From Paracoccus albus (GTDB lineage Bacteria > Pseudomonadota > Alphaproteobacteria > Rhodobacterales > Rhodobacteraceae), in the NCBI RefSeq assembly GCF_027913035.1, contig NZ_CP115775.1, positions 1,116,001 through 1,180,000 of the forward strand: a DNA stretch of 64,000 nucleotides, in the 5' to 3' direction. The notes under the pieces were generated by a model, which saw only the letters and a list, made by a program, of their open reading frames with translations, made no database searches and was not told the DNA's origin. The position numbers were made by a program, and so were the translations under genes. Shown here piece after piece: positions 35,689 to 46,319 of this stretch (position 1 is the stretch's first letter; every line of letters begins with the position of its first letter).

Positions 35689-37002
35689 ATGGCTGAACCG
35701 AAGAAGCTTTTCATCAAGACCTATGGCTGTCAGATGAATGTCTATGACAGCTCGCGCATGGCAGAGGCGATGGGCGCGGATGGCTATGTCCTGACCGAGG
35801 ATCAGGCAGAGGCCGATATGGTTCTGCTGAACACCTGTCATATCCGGGAAAAGGCGGCAGAGAAGCTGTATTCCGATCTGGGACGACTGAAGCCGTTCAA
35901 GGCCGAAAAGCCGGACCTGAAAATCGCCGTGGCGGGCTGCGTGGCGCAGGCCGAGGGCGAAGAGATCGTGAACCGCATGCCTCTGGTCGATCTGGTTGTC
36001 GGGCCGCAAAGCTATCACAAGCTGCCTGCGATGGCGCGTGGCGAAGGCCCGCGCGTGCTGACCGAGTTCCCGGAAGAAGACAAGTTCGACCATCTGCCGA
36101 AGGCGCGTGCCACACGGCGTGCGCCGACGGCCTTCCTGACCGTGCAGGAAGGCTGCGACAAGTTCTGTGCCTTCTGCGTCGTTCCCTATACACGCGGGGC
36201 CGAGGTCTCTCGCCCCGTGGAACGGATCATGGCCGAAGCCCGCGATCTGGTGGAACGCGGTGTGCGCGAAATCACGCTGCTGGGGCAGAACGTCAATGGC
36301 TGGCACGGGGCAGGGGCCGATGGTCGGGAATGGCAATTCGGGCGGCTGATCCGGGCAGTGGCGGAAATCGACGGGCTGGACCGCATTCGCTACACGACCA
36401 GCCACCCCAATGACATGACCGATGACCTGATCGAGGCGCATGGGGATGAGCCGAAGTTGATGCCCTATCTGCATCTGCCGGTGCAGTCGGGCAGCGATCG
36501 GGTGCTGAAGGCGATGAACCGCAAGCATACCGCCGAACAATATCTGCGGCTGATCGACCGTATCCGCGCCGCGCGTCCCGACATCGTGTTGACGTCGGAC
36601 TTCATTGCGGGTTTTCCGGGTGAGACCGATCAGGATCACGCTGACACGCTGAAACTGATTGAAGATGTCGGCTATGGCATGGCTTACAGCTTTAAATACT
36701 CGTCACGCCCCGGTACGCCGGCCGCCGGTCGTGCGGAAGTTCCGGGTGATGTGGCCGATGCCCGCCTGCAGGAATTGCAGGCCCTTCTGAGCCGCCAGCA
36801 AAAGGCCGTGCAGGAATCGATGATTGGCCGCAGGCTTGGTGTGTTGTTCGAAAAGAAGGGCCGCGAGGCGGGGCAGATGATCGGCAAGTCGGACTACCTG
36901 CACTCTGTCTTTGTCGAAGCGCCTGACGCCATGATCGGCGAGCTGGTCGAGGTCGAAATCACCCGTTCCGCGCCGAACTCTCTTGAGGGGAAACTTGCCT
37001 GA
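35689..37002 (+). CDS. miaB: tRNA (N6-isopentenyl adenosine(37)-C2)-methylthiotransferase
   Basis: Radical-SAM enzyme adding a methylthio group to i6A37 of tRNAs reading UNN codons; 437 residues. An N-terminal UPF0004 domain has Cys ligands in [17 protein letters not shown] and VAGCVAQ. The radical-SAM cluster motif is CDKFCAFC, and the C-terminal TRAM domain ends [19 protein letters not shown] 35689 follows AAAGGA and matches the family start. Its stop overlaps the next gene's ATG (TGATG). Confidence 0.97.
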   Translation: MAEPKKLFIKTYGCQMNVYDSSRMAEAMGADGYVLTEDQAEADMVLLNTCHIREKAAEKLYSDLGRLKPFKAEKPDLKIAVAGCVAQAEGEEIVNRMPLVDLVVGPQSYHKLPAMARGEGPRVLTEFPEEDKFDHLPKARATRRAPTAFLTVQEGCDKFCAFCVVPYTRGAEVSRPVERIMAEARDLVERGVREITLLGQNVNGWHGAGADGREWQFGRLIRAVAEIDGLDRIRYTTSHPNDMTDDLIEAHGDEPKLMPYLHLPVQSGSDRVLKAMNRKHTAEQYLRLIDRIRAARPDIVLTSDFIAGFPGETDQDHADTLKLIEDVGYGMAYSFKYSSRPGTPAAGRAEVPGDVADARLQELQALLSRQQKAVQESMIGRRLGVLFEKKGREAGQMIGKSDYLHSVFVEAPDAMIGELVEVEITRSAPNSLEGKLA

Positions 37003-37334
37003 TGCCGGTCTGGGCGTGGCTGTTGGGCGCTGTCGGGCTGGAGGTCGTGGGCACCACGGCTTTGCAGCAATCGGCCCAGTTCACCCGTATTTTGCCGACC
37101 GCTGTCATGGTGGCCTGCTATGGCTTGTCCTTTTACGCGTTGTCAGTCGTGGTGCAGTCCATGCCGGTGGGCGTCATGTATGCAATCTGGTCCGGAGCGG
37201 GAATCGCGCTGATTTCGCTGATCGGCTGGTTGTTTCTGAATCAGAGACTTGATGCGGCGGCACTGCTTGGCATTGGTCTGATTGCCGCCGGGGTGATTGT
37301 GATCAACCTGTTTTCCGGCGCCAATCCGCACTGA
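37002..37334 (+). CDS. SMR family multidrug efflux protein
   Basis: Small multidrug resistance transporter of 110 residues with four membrane helices. The essential membrane Glu near residue 14 is in AVGLEVVGTTAL, and the typical MPVGVMYAIWSGAGIALIS segment is present. Functions as a proton-coupled dimer exporting cationic compounds or, in some subtypes, guanidinium; EmrE-type is favoured by IWSGAG but not proven. Coupled by one-base overlap to miaB. Confidence 0.93.
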   Translation: MPVWAWLLGAVGLEVVGTTALQQSAQFTRILPTAVMVACYGLSFYALSVVVQSMPVGVMYAIWSGAGIALISLIGWLFLNQRLDAAALLGIGLIAAGVIVINLFSGANPH

Positions 37335-37364
37335 GCAGAGGTGAAAGCTGCGATTGGCAGTGGA

Positions 37365-37796
37365 TCATTCTGCCTTGGATTTTTCTGCCACGCGCATTTT
37401 TTCTGAAAAGACGGGTGACGCTGTATCTTCGGCCTGCGGGTTGTTTGACGGGGCGGCGGTCGGCAGCGGCGTGCCGGCATCATGCGCAGCAGGTGCCGCC
37501 GGTTTTTCCTCTGGACGAGCGACAGGTCGCGGGGCGGCAGGTTCTTTCCGCTGGGCAACCGTTGCAGCGGGACGACGAAAGATCAGCAGGTTGTGGAACA
37601 GGGTGGTCCGTCCGGTCAGCCCGCTGCGCTCTTCGGATGGAAGCGTTTCCGCGCGCAGATATTCCCAGCCATCCGCCGCCATTTTGTTGATAGCTTCAGT
37701 CAGAGTTGCGGCGTAGCGGTCGCTTGGCGTTTTCGCGCCCTTGGTCTTTTCGCTCCGCATGGGGGCGGGGATCGTCATGTATTCGTAGCTGGACAC
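37365..37796 (-). CDS. DUF4177 domain-containing protein
   Basis: 143 residues. The N-terminal 75 residues form the DUF4177 core (YEYMTIPAPMRSEK, then INKMAADGWEYLRAETLPSE and LLIFRRP), a small domain of unknown role. The rest is Pro/Ala/Glu-rich and probably disordered. No signal peptide or membrane segment. It converges on the SMR gene. Function unknown. Confidence 0.8.
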   Translation of the reverse strand: MSSYEYMTIPAPMRSEKTKGAKTPSDRYAATLTEAINKMAADGWEYLRAETLPSEERSGLTGRTTLFHNLLIFRRPAATVAQRKEPAAPRPVARPEEKPAAPAAHDAGTPLPTAAPSNNPQAEDTASPVFSEKMRVAEKSKAE

Positions 37797-37873
37797 GGAA
37801 TTGTTCCTTCTGGCGTTTGGCGGCAGGATAAGCCGCGCCGCCCGGCCATGCCAGCCCGCGCGAGCGAATTTTT

Positions 37874-37893
37874 GCCTGTCTCGTCAGACAGGC
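37874..37893. other. Hairpin in the gatB-DUF4177 gap
   Basis: Perfect 8-bp stem GCCTGTCT/AGACAGGC, loop CGTC. It has T's before and TTT after on the plus strand and lies downstream of gatB on the minus strand, where no T-run follows. It may be a processing or weak termination site. Confidence 0.4.
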
Positions 37894-38007
37894 TTTGCGG
37901 TAAACAACGCAGGCGAGAGCTGGTCTTCTCTGAATGGATCATGCCGACCTTCATGACCACAAAAGCTCAGCAGTGACGCGTCGCCAGCCGCCACCTGCGG
38001 ACAGGCA

Positions 38008-39522
38008 TCATCCGCCCAGTTTCTTCGCCACGATTTCGTTGACCGCAGCCGGGTTGGCCTTGCCGCCTGTCGCCTTCAGCACCTGGCCGACGAACCAACC
38101 TGCGAGTTTCGGGTTCTGCTTGGCTTTTTCGACCTGCGCGGGGTTGTCGGCGATGATCTGATCCACCGCCGCTTCGATCGCGCCAAGATCGGTGACCTGC
38201 TTCATGCCGCGTGCTTCGACGATTTCCGCCGGCTCGCCGCCCTCGGTCCAGACGATCTCGAACAGATCCTTGGCGATCTTGCCCGAAATATCACCCTTGG
38301 CGATCAGGTCGATGATCCCGCCAAGCTGCGCCGCCGATATGGGCGAGGTCTCAATCCCCAGCCCTTCCTTGTTCAGCCGCCCGAACAATTCGTTGATGAC
38401 CCAGTTGGCCGAAATCTTGCCGTCCCGGCCGCTGGCCACAGATTCGAAGTAATCGGCATTCTCGACCTCGGCAGTCAGAACGCCCGCGTCATATTCCGAC
38501 AGGCCCATATCCTTGACGAAACGGGCCTTTTTCGCATCGGGCAGTTCGGGCATCGCGGCGCCGATCTGATCGACCCAGGCCTGCTCTATCTCCAGCGGCA
38601 GCAGGTCGGGGTCGGGGAAATAGCGGTAATCATGCGCCTCTTCCTTGGAGCGCATGGACCGCGTCTCGCCCTTGTCCGGATCGTAAAGCCGGGTTTCCTG
38701 CACGATCTTGCCGCCATCCTCAATGATGGCGATCTGACGGCGGGCTTCATATTCGATGGCGGCCTGAATGAAGCGCAGAGAGTTCATGTTCTTGATTTCG
38801 CAGCGCGTGCCCAGATGGCTGAAATCCTGCGTTTCCTGATAGCGTTCATAATCGCCGGGCTTACAGACAGACACGTTCACGTCAGCCCGCAGGTTACCGT
38901 TCTGCATATTGCCGTCGCAGGTGCCCAGATAGCGCATGATCTGGCGCAGCTTCGAGACATAGGCCGCCGCTTCTTCAGGTCCGCGAATATCGGGGCGGCT
39001 GACGATTTCCATCAGGGCGACGCCGGTGCGGTTGAAATCGACGAAAGACATGTTCGGGTCCATGTCGTGGATCGACTTGCCGGCATCCTGCTCCAGGTGG
39101 ATTCGTTCAATCCGCACGCGACGGCCCACGCCCGGACCCATGTCGACGATGATTTCGCCTTCCCCCACGATGGGATGGTACAGCTGGCTGATCTGATAGC
39201 CTTGCGGCAGGTCGGGATAGAAATAGTTCTTGCGATCAAAGGCGCTGAACAGGTTAATATCTGCCTTCAGGCCAAGCCCGGTGCGAACGGCCTGTTCGAC
39301 ACAGAATTCGTTTATGACCGGCAGCATTCCCGGCATGGCCGCGTCGACGAAGGCGACATTGCTGTTCGGCTCTGCCCCGAAGGTCGTTGATGCGCCGGAA
39401 AACAGCTTTGCATTGGAAGAAACCTGCGCATGAACCTCCAGCCCGATCACCAGTTCCCAGTCAGAGGTGGCACCGGCGATGCGTTTCGGTTCGGGCGGGG
39501 TGAATTCGAGATGGTCGAGCAT
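38008..39522 (-). CDS. gatB: Asp-tRNA(Asn)/Glu-tRNA(Gln) amidotransferase subunit B
   Basis: Subunit of the GatCAB complex that converts misacylated Glu-tRNA(Gln) (and Asp-tRNA(Asn)) to the correct amide; 504 residues. The GatB cradle domain has [32 protein letters not shown] and [15 protein letters not shown]. The C-terminal tail domain begins near [19 protein letters not shown] 39522 follows AGGACATTGCC; an upstream in-frame Met gives a non-homologous extension. gatC and gatA lie 17 kb away at 56315-58080, so the complex is encoded in two places. Confidence 0.97.
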   Translation of the reverse strand: MLDHLEFTPPEPKRIAGATSDWELVIGLEVHAQVSSNAKLFSGASTTFGAEPNSNVAFVDAAMPGMLPVINEFCVEQAVRTGLGLKADINLFSAFDRKNYFYPDLPQGYQISQLYHPIVGEGEIIVDMGPGVGRRVRIERIHLEQDAGKSIHDMDPNMSFVDFNRTGVALMEIVSRPDIRGPEEAAAYVSKLRQIMRYLGTCDGNMQNGNLRADVNVSVCKPGDYERYQETQDFSHLGTRCEIKNMNSLRFIQAAIEYEARRQIAIIEDGGKIVQETRLYDPDKGETRSMRSKEEAHDYRYFPDPDLLPLEIEQAWVDQIGAAMPELPDAKKARFVKDMGLSEYDAGVLTAEVENADYFESVASGRDGKISANWVINELFGRLNKEGLGIETSPISAAQLGGIIDLIAKGDISGKIAKDLFEIVWTEGGEPAEIVEARGMKQVTDLGAIEAAVDQIIADNPAQVEKAKQNPKLAGWFVGQVLKATGGKANPAAVNEIVAKKLGG

Positions 39523-39540
39523 GGCAATGTCCTGTCTATT

Positions 39541-39562
39541 CGCCCGGTTTCTAAGCCGGGCG
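39541..39562 (-). other. Stem-loop between the frameshifted gene and gatB
   Basis: Perfect 7-bp stem CGCCCGG/CCGGGCG with an 8-base loop; the restored stop codon of the upstream gene falls in the loop. No T-run. Confidence 0.45.
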
Positions 39563-39894
39563 GGGCCTGCGGGCAAGAACCATCATTTCGTCAATATCGT
39601 CGTGCTTGAAGCCGAGTTGTGTGCTCAGGGTTGTCGCAAGCGCTTCTGGTCATCGCGTGACGGCATCCCGCTGAGATCAAGAAAGGCGACTGAGATCGCG
39701 GCAATAGCCAGATCAGGCTCGTCGACGCCTTCAACCGGATGGGCATTCGCACGACGGCGAAAACCAAGACGGCGCGGGGCGTTGACCAGATCGCCGGCAG
39801 TATTGCCGATTTCGCGCGCCGCATCGCGGGCCGTATTGAAACGCCAGTACCAGACGGCTGCGGCGGAAATCGCCCGAAGGATGATAAATAACAT
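39551..39894 (-). pseudogene. Frameshifted small protein gene
   Basis: The frame from 39894 (MLFIILRAISAAAVWYWRF, then NAPRRLGFRRRANAHPVEGV and DLAIAAISVAFLDLSGMPS) stops after RDDQKRLRQP. One base out of phase, the sequence from the same point continues as EALATTLSTQLGFKHDDIDE and [11 protein letters not shown], ending at 39551. Restoring one G (CAGGAAGCG instead of CAGAAGCG) would give a 114-residue protein. A true mutation or a sequencing error would look the same. It is upstream of gatB on the same strand. Confidence 0.7.
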
Positions 39895-39986
39895 GACGCT
39901 CCCGCACAGTTTACCAAAACACAGTTTTCTTATGCCCGCCTATCGGCTAGCGGCATAGCAAAGGCAATATTTGCTGGATGGGACAG

Positions 39987-40643
39987 ATGCGCATTTTCCA
40001 TAAATTGGCCGTTGTTGCGGCACTGGGCTTTTCCTTGGCGGGCTGTGACAGCGCCAGCATTGGTACGGCAGCGGTAGAGGCACCGACGCTGGCCGCCAAC
40101 GAACCGGGGCTGGCACGGCGCGCCATCGCTGCCCTGCCTGGAACGGCGCCTTTGCCAGAGATGCACTGGGAGGGACGTCAGAACAGCGAGGAATGGACTC
40201 GCGCAACATTGGCTGCACTGGATACCGAAGGCGCGGTGCTGATGTCACGCGTGCCCTCCGACGTGATGGAGTTCTGTCCCGCCTATGCCAAGCAGAGCCA
40301 CGCAAACCGGCGGGCGTTCTGGGCGGGTCTGCTTTCAGCGGTGGCGCGGCATGAAAGCAGCCATAATCCGCAAGCGAGCGGGGCAGGCGGGCGCTATCTT
40401 GGGCTCATGCAGATTTCCCCTGCGACCGCGCGTAACTATGGGTGCAGCGGTTCGCTGACGAAGGGGGCCGAAAACATGGCTTGCGCAGTTCGCATTGCCG
40501 CCAAACAGGTGGCGCGGGACAATGCCATCGCGCGTTCGGGTGGCGGCTGGCGTGGTGTCGCGCGCGACTGGATGCCGCTGCGCAACAGCTCTAAACGCGC
40601 GCAGATCGCCGCGTGGACAAGCAAGCAATCCTACTGCCGCTAA
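39987..40643 (+). CDS. Lytic transglycosylase-like lipoprotein (SLT domain)
   Basis: Predicted lipoprotein of 218 residues. A signal with lipobox LAGC (Cys near residue 20) is followed by a spacer and an SLT/lysozyme-like domain (about 110-200). That domain carries the catalytic Glu in VARHESSHNP and the GLMQISPATARNYG motif, consistent with cleavage of murein glycan strands. ATG 39987 gives a compact signal peptide; ATG 39978 is a possible alternative start three codons upstream. It is divergent from the frameshifted gene and converges on the peptidase gene. Confidence 0.88.
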   Translation: MRIFHKLAVVAALGFSLAGCDSASIGTAAVEAPTLAANEPGLARRAIAALPGTAPLPEMHWEGRQNSEEWTRATLAALDTEGAVLMSRVPSDVMEFCPAYAKQSHANRRAFWAGLLSAVARHESSHNPQASGAGGRYLGLMQISPATARNYGCSGSLTKGAENMACAVRIAAKQVARDNAIARSGGGWRGVARDWMPLRNSSKRAQIAAWTSKQSYCR

Positions 40644-40673
40644 GCGCAGGGGCGCAGCAGCGCCCCTTGTCCG

Positions 40674-42056
<1,383 letters not shown>

Positions 42057-42138
42057 GACGTTCCTGACTGTTTTTATTGGGATTAACCCGTGGAAACCTC
42101 GCGACAAAATGGGAAGTTTGCCCTGTATCTTGGGGCGT

Positions 42139-42152
42139 TTGACCCTTATCAA
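42139..42152 (+). promoter_or_regulatory. FNR/FnrL-type box upstream of hemA
   Basis: TTGACCCTTATCAA matches the FNR consensus TTGAT-N4-ATCAA at 9 of 10 positions. It lies 60-73 bases before the hemA start. FnrL control of hemA is known in Rhodobacter sphaeroides; here it is inferred from the site and from fnrL encoded 4 kb away. Confidence 0.65.
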
Positions 42153-42211
42153 TGTCGCCGAAGGATGATCTGACATGATCGCACCCAGCAAGCAAGGCAA
42201 GGGGCCCCGCG

Positions 42212-43441
42212 ATGGAATATGACGCCGCACTCGATCAGGCGATAGAAAAGCTGCACGAAGAAGGCCGCTACCGCACGTTCATTGATATCGAACGCCGCAA
42301 TGGGTCTTTTCCGAACGCAGTCTGGACGCGCCCGGATGGGTCAGAGCAGGATATCACCGTCTGGTGCGGCAATGATTATCTGGGCATGGGTCAGCACCCG
42401 GTCGTTCTGACGGCGATGCACGAAGCACTTGACGCGACCGGTGCAGGCTCTGGCGGGACGCGTAATATTTCGGGCACGACGGTCTATCACAAGCGCCTTG
42501 AGGCAGAGCTTGCCGATCTGCACCTGAAGGAAGCGGCGCTTGTGTTCAGCAGCGCCTATATCGCCAATGACGCGACGCTTTCGACGCTGCGCAAGCTGTT
42601 CCCTGGCCTGATTATCTATTCGGACGAGCTCAACCATGCCTCGATGATCGAAGGCATCAAGCGCTTTGACGGTGCCAAGCGCATCTTCCGTCACAACGAC
42701 CTTGCTCATCTGCGCGAGCTGCTGGAGGCTGACGATCCGCAGGCGCCGAAGCTTATTGCTTTCGAATCGATCTATTCGATGGATGGCGATTTCGGCCCGA
42801 TAGCAGAGATCTGCGACCTCGCCGACGAATTCAACGCGCTGACCTATCTTGATGAGGTTCATGCGGTTGGCATGTATGGTCCGCGCGGCGGCGGCGTTGC
42901 GGAACGCGACGGGCTGACACAGCGCGTCGATATTTTCAACGGTACGCTTGGCAAGGCCTTCGGCGTGTTCGGGGGCTATATCGCGGCAAGCGCCAAGATG
43001 GTCGATGCGATCCGTTCCTATGCGCCGGGCTTTATCTTCACGACGTCGCTGCCGCCGGCTGTCGCAGCAGGCGCGGCTGCATCAATCGCATTCCTGAAAA
43101 CAGCCGAAGGGCAGGAGCTGCGCGATAAGCAGCAGCTTCACGCGCGCATTCTGAAAATGCGGCTGAAAGGGTTGGGAATGCCCATCATTGATCACGGCTC
43201 GCATATTGTGCCGGTTCATGTCGGGCACCCGGTGCACTGCAAGGCACTGTCCGATATGCTGCTGCGTGATTTCGGGGTGTATGTGCAGCCGATCAACTTT
43301 CCAACCGTGCCGCGCGGAACAGAGCGCCTGCGTTTTACACCCTCTCCGGTCCATAGCCCAGAGCAGATAGAGGGTCTTGTGCGCGCAATGGACGCGCTTT
43401 GGTCACAATGTGAGCTTAATCGTTCGGTTGCGGTCGCTTAA
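42212..43441 (+). CDS. hemA: 5-aminolevulinate synthase
   Basis: PLP enzyme condensing glycine and succinyl-CoA, the first step of the C4 tetrapyrrole pathway; 409 residues, the normal bacterial length. It begins [20 protein letters not shown] and carries [30 protein letters not shown], the [15 protein letters not shown] motif and the PLP lysine in [15 protein letters not shown]. This pathway marks alphaproteobacteria. An FNR-type box lies upstream. hemN and fnrL follow within 5 kb. Confidence 0.98.
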   Translation: MEYDAALDQAIEKLHEEGRYRTFIDIERRNGSFPNAVWTRPDGSEQDITVWCGNDYLGMGQHPVVLTAMHEALDATGAGSGGTRNISGTTVYHKRLEAELADLHLKEAALVFSSAYIANDATLSTLRKLFPGLIIYSDELNHASMIEGIKRFDGAKRIFRHNDLAHLRELLEADDPQAPKLIAFESIYSMDGDFGPIAEICDLADEFNALTYLDEVHAVGMYGPRGGGVAERDGLTQRVDIFNGTLGKAFGVFGGYIAASAKMVDAIRSYAPGFIFTTSLPPAVAAGAAASIAFLKTAEGQELRDKQQLHARILKMRLKGLGMPIIDHGSHIVPVHVGHPVHCKALSDMLLRDFGVYVQPINFPTVPRGTERLRFTPSPVHSPEQIEGLVRAMDALWSQCELNRSVAVA

Positions 43442-43552
43442 GCAGCTAAGCGGGGTGATCGCCTCTCGCCTCTGTGATAACCTTGCCTTAACTAAACTAT
43501 GCATTGCTGCGATTCGCGGCGTGCAGCAGGCAGGAAATGTAGGACAGGCGTG

Positions 43553-44845
43553 ATGATCAGGCTGCAGGCAAAAGCTTCGCCACAGCATGACGGTGCTGCA
43601 TCGGGTGGTGACGGCATCGAAGATTTTGAGACTCGCCTTGGCGATCTGATGCGGGGTGAGCGGGCGACGATGGGCAAGTCCCTGCTGGACGTTCAGCGGG
43701 AATTGCGCATCCGCGCCGGCTATATTTCTGCCATTGAGAATTGTGATATTTCCGCATTTGATGCCCCCAGCTTCATTTCCGGCTATGTGCGTTCTTATGC
43801 GCGCTATCTGAAGATGGACCCCGATATCGTCTTTGCCCGTTTCTGCGACGAATCGGGATTTGAGCCCCCGCACGGCATGTCGCCCATCGCGTCCGGCCCG
43901 AAGCCGCAGCGGCGCCCTTCTGACCCGGCAGAGGCCCTTGCCAACCCGAAAGCCCTTTTCATCCCGCAGCCGGAACCGTTCTGGTCATCGGTGCAGCCTC
44001 GCGCCGTTGGTTCGGTCGTTGTATTGGTGGCTCTGGTTGCTGGCCTGGGCTACGGTGGTTGGTCGGTTCTGCAGGAACTTCAGAAGGTTAACCTGACGCC
44101 GGGGGATCAGGCACCGGGCGTCACGTCCTCTCTGGACCCGGTGGAGGGTGCGGCTCAGCCCGAAGCGGATGAATTGACCGATTTAGCGGTCAATCTGCCG
44201 CAGCCGGACGGAATTGATCGCATGTATCGCCCGCAAGCCCTTGAAATACCTGTGCTTACGGCACGCGACGGTCCGATCGCTTCGATCGATCCTGAACTGC
44301 CGACACCAGAAGAGCTCGCCTCCATCGAAGAGCCTGCAACCAGTGCGGGCAAGGTTGCAGCGGGTGATGCCTCGCCAGCTGCGCCGCGCAATATCGCGCA
44401 GGCAATGGATTATGGCCCACAATTGCCAGAGGATCAGATGGCTGTGCGGACTGTCGCCCCCGATGCGCCAGAGCTTGAAATTCTGGCGGTGCGTCCGGCA
44501 TGGGTGCGCGTTACATCCTCGGACGGGACAGTGTTGCTGGAAAAGACTATGGATGCTGGCGAGCGTTTCGCCATGCCCAAGCTTGAGGCCCCGCCGGTCC
44601 TGCGGGCCGGTAACTCTGGCGCGGTCTATTTCGCACTGAACGGTCGCACTTACGGCCCGGCGGCGCCGGGCGCGCAGGTGGTCAAGAATCTGGAAATGTC
44701 GCCGGCGAATCTGACGGCGCGATATGCGTTCGCTGACCTGTCGAAGGATGAAGACCTGAGAGAGTTTGTCGCTATAGCGTCGGCTGATCCGTCGGTGATG
44801 CAGACCGACAGCAGCGATGCGCAGCCTGTCCCGATCGGCCAGTAA
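43553..44845 (+). CDS. RodZ-like protein (HTH, membrane helix, DUF4115)
   Basis: 430-residue bitopic protein. An N-terminal Xre-type helix-turn-helix (about 25-95, LGDLMRGERATMGKSLLDVQ then RIRAGYISAIENCDISAFD) precedes a single membrane helix near 155-175 (AVGSVVVLVALVAGLGYGG), a Pro/Ala/Glu-rich linker and a C-terminal DUF4115 domain (EILAVRPAWVRVTSSDGTVL). This is the order of RodZ, which couples MreB to the elongasome. ATG 43553 follows AGGACAG. A hairpin terminator candidate follows. Confidence 0.88.
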   Translation: MIRLQAKASPQHDGAASGGDGIEDFETRLGDLMRGERATMGKSLLDVQRELRIRAGYISAIENCDISAFDAPSFISGYVRSYARYLKMDPDIVFARFCDESGFEPPHGMSPIASGPKPQRRPSDPAEALANPKALFIPQPEPFWSSVQPRAVGSVVVLVALVAGLGYGGWSVLQELQKVNLTPGDQAPGVTSSLDPVEGAAQPEADELTDLAVNLPQPDGIDRMYRPQALEIPVLTARDGPIASIDPELPTPEELASIEEPATSAGKVAAGDASPAAPRNIAQAMDYGPQLPEDQMAVRTVAPDAPELEILAVRPAWVRVTSSDGTVLLEKTMDAGERFAMPKLEAPPVLRAGNSGAVYFALNGRTYGPAAPGAQVVKNLEMSPANLTARYAFADLSKDEDLREFVAIASADPSVMQTDSSDAQPVPIGQ

Positions 44846-44850
44846 AGCAC

Positions 44851-44868
44851 GCAGCTTTTGGTAGCTGC
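44851..44868 (+). terminator. Terminator-like hairpin after the rodZ-like gene
   Basis: Stem GCAGCT/AGCTGC with a 6-base loop, followed by ATATATTTTATA. It lies between convergent genes. Confidence 0.55.
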
Positions 44869-44912
44869 ATATATTTTATACTCAGCATCTTGCGGTCAAT
44901 ATCTCACCTTCT

Positions 44913-46277
44913 CTATACCGCAGGTGAATGGCCGGCTGCCGCCATTTGGTAGCTGTCCAGCATCCGGGCGATCATGCGCGTCAGCGGACGAGCTTGCGGA
45001 GGTAACTCGACAGAGCCATCGGCGGCCACCGAAACCATTTCCCCGAACCGCGCCCTCACAGGTGCGAAGGTTTTCTTCAGCATGTCGCGATCCACACCGA
45101 ACCGCTTGTGCATTTCCGAAGCATCTATCCTGAAATCGCACATCAACGACTCGATCATCCGGGCGCGCCACAGATCATCATCGCTGAACACGTGCCCGCG
45201 GGTGACGGATAATCGGCCCTCGCGAATCGCTTTGACATGTGCCCCTGTGGCTGGCGCGTTTTGCGCGATGCCCTGCGGATAGCGCGATATAGAGGATGCG
45301 CCCAATCCCACCAGCACCGCTGCCTGATCGTCGGTATATCCCTGAAAGTTTCGCCGCATAAGGCCATCCCTCTGCGCGATGGCCAGACGATCAGTCGGTC
45401 GCGCAAAGTGGTCTATTCCTATCTCGGCATAACCATCGGCGACAAACAAGTCGCGCGCAGTGTTGAACAGTCCAAGCCGCGCTTCCGGAGAGGGCAGGTT
45501 CTCTGCCGGGATCAATACCTGCCGCTTGGCCATCCAAGGCACATGGGCGTACCCGTAAAGGGCAATCCGATCAGGCGACAACGCCAGCAATTGCTGTACG
45601 GATTCCGATATTCGGGCCCTGTTCTGAAACGGCAGTCCGAAAAGGATATCGGCGTTTATGCTTTCGATACCGCGTTCACGCAGCATATCGACTGTTGCGG
45701 CCGTGATTTCGAAACTCTGTTCGCGTCCGATTGCTTTCTGGATTTCCGGATCGAAATCCTGAACGCCGATGCTGGCACGTGTCAGCCCGGCCGCGACAAG
45801 GGCATCCATGCGCTCTGTATCAATCTCGTTGGGGTCAATCTCGACAGAGAATTCCGCGCCCTCTGCCAACGGAAACGCGGCAAACACCGCACCCGCCACA
45901 CGACGTATCACGTCCGCGGGCATCAGCGTTGGTGTTCCGCCGCCCCAATGCAGGCGCGACAACCTTATGCCCGGCGCGAGGCGCGATTTCAGCAGTTGCA
46001 GCTCTTCCAGAAGGGTCTCGGCGTAGGCCCGGACAGGCGCATCTGATTGCGTCCCTTGCGTGCGGCAGGCGCAAAACCAGCACAGACGGCGGCAGAAGGG
46101 GACATGCATGTACAGCGATATCGCACTGCCTGCGGGAATGGCAGCCTGCCAGGCCCCGACCTGCGCCGGGCCAATGGCAGGGCTGAACTGAGTTGCAGGG
46201 GGGTAGGATGTGTAACGCGGCACCCGTGCGTCAAACAGTCCCAGCCGAGCAAGTTGCGATTTTTGTTCCATTTGCAT
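44913..46277 (-). CDS. hemN: Oxygen-independent coproporphyrinogen III oxidase
   Basis: Radical-SAM enzyme decarboxylating coproporphyrinogen III to protoporphyrinogen IX without oxygen; about 454 residues. It begins with the HemN-type RVPRYTSYPPATQF. The cluster motif is near residues 62-71, with CRRLCWFC followed by a fourth Cys, as in true HemN. GGGTPTLMPADVIRRV and the C-terminal HemN domain are present. Starts at 46277 and 46271 are both possible; neither has a clear ribosome site. Transcribed divergently from fnrL, with a perfect FNR box 29-42 bases upstream. Confidence 0.95.
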   Translation of the reverse strand: MQMEQKSQLARLGLFDARVPRYTSYPPATQFSPAIGPAQVGAWQAAIPAGSAISLYMHVPFCRRLCWFCACRTQGTQSDAPVRAYAETLLEELQLLKSRLAPGIRLSRLHWGGGTPTLMPADVIRRVAGAVFAAFPLAEGAEFSVEIDPNEIDTERMDALVAAGLTRASIGVQDFDPEIQKAIGREQSFEITAATVDMLRERGIESINADILFGLPFQNRARISESVQQLLALSPDRIALYGYAHVPWMAKRQVLIPAENLPSPEARLGLFNTARDLFVADGYAEIGIDHFARPTDRLAIAQRDGLMRRNFQGYTDDQAAVLVGLGASSISRYPQGIAQNAPATGAHVKAIREGRLSVTRGHVFSDDDLWRARMIESLMCDFRIDASEMHKRFGVDRDMLKKTFAPVRARFGEMVSVAADGSVELPPQARPLTRMIARMLDSYQMAAAGHSPAV

Positions 46278-46305
46278 AGAAATAAGGGGCGTACAGGATA
46301 TTTCA

Positions 46306-46319
46306 TTGATGCAAATCAA
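46306..46319. promoter_or_regulatory. Perfect FNR box between hemN and fnrL, covering the fnrL start codon
   Basis: TTGATGCAAATCAA, a 10-of-10 match to the FNR half-sites. The fnrL ATG (46309-46311) lies inside it. On the hemN side, a TTATTT at 46285-46280 sits near the -10 position of a class II FNR promoter. Confidence 0.85.
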
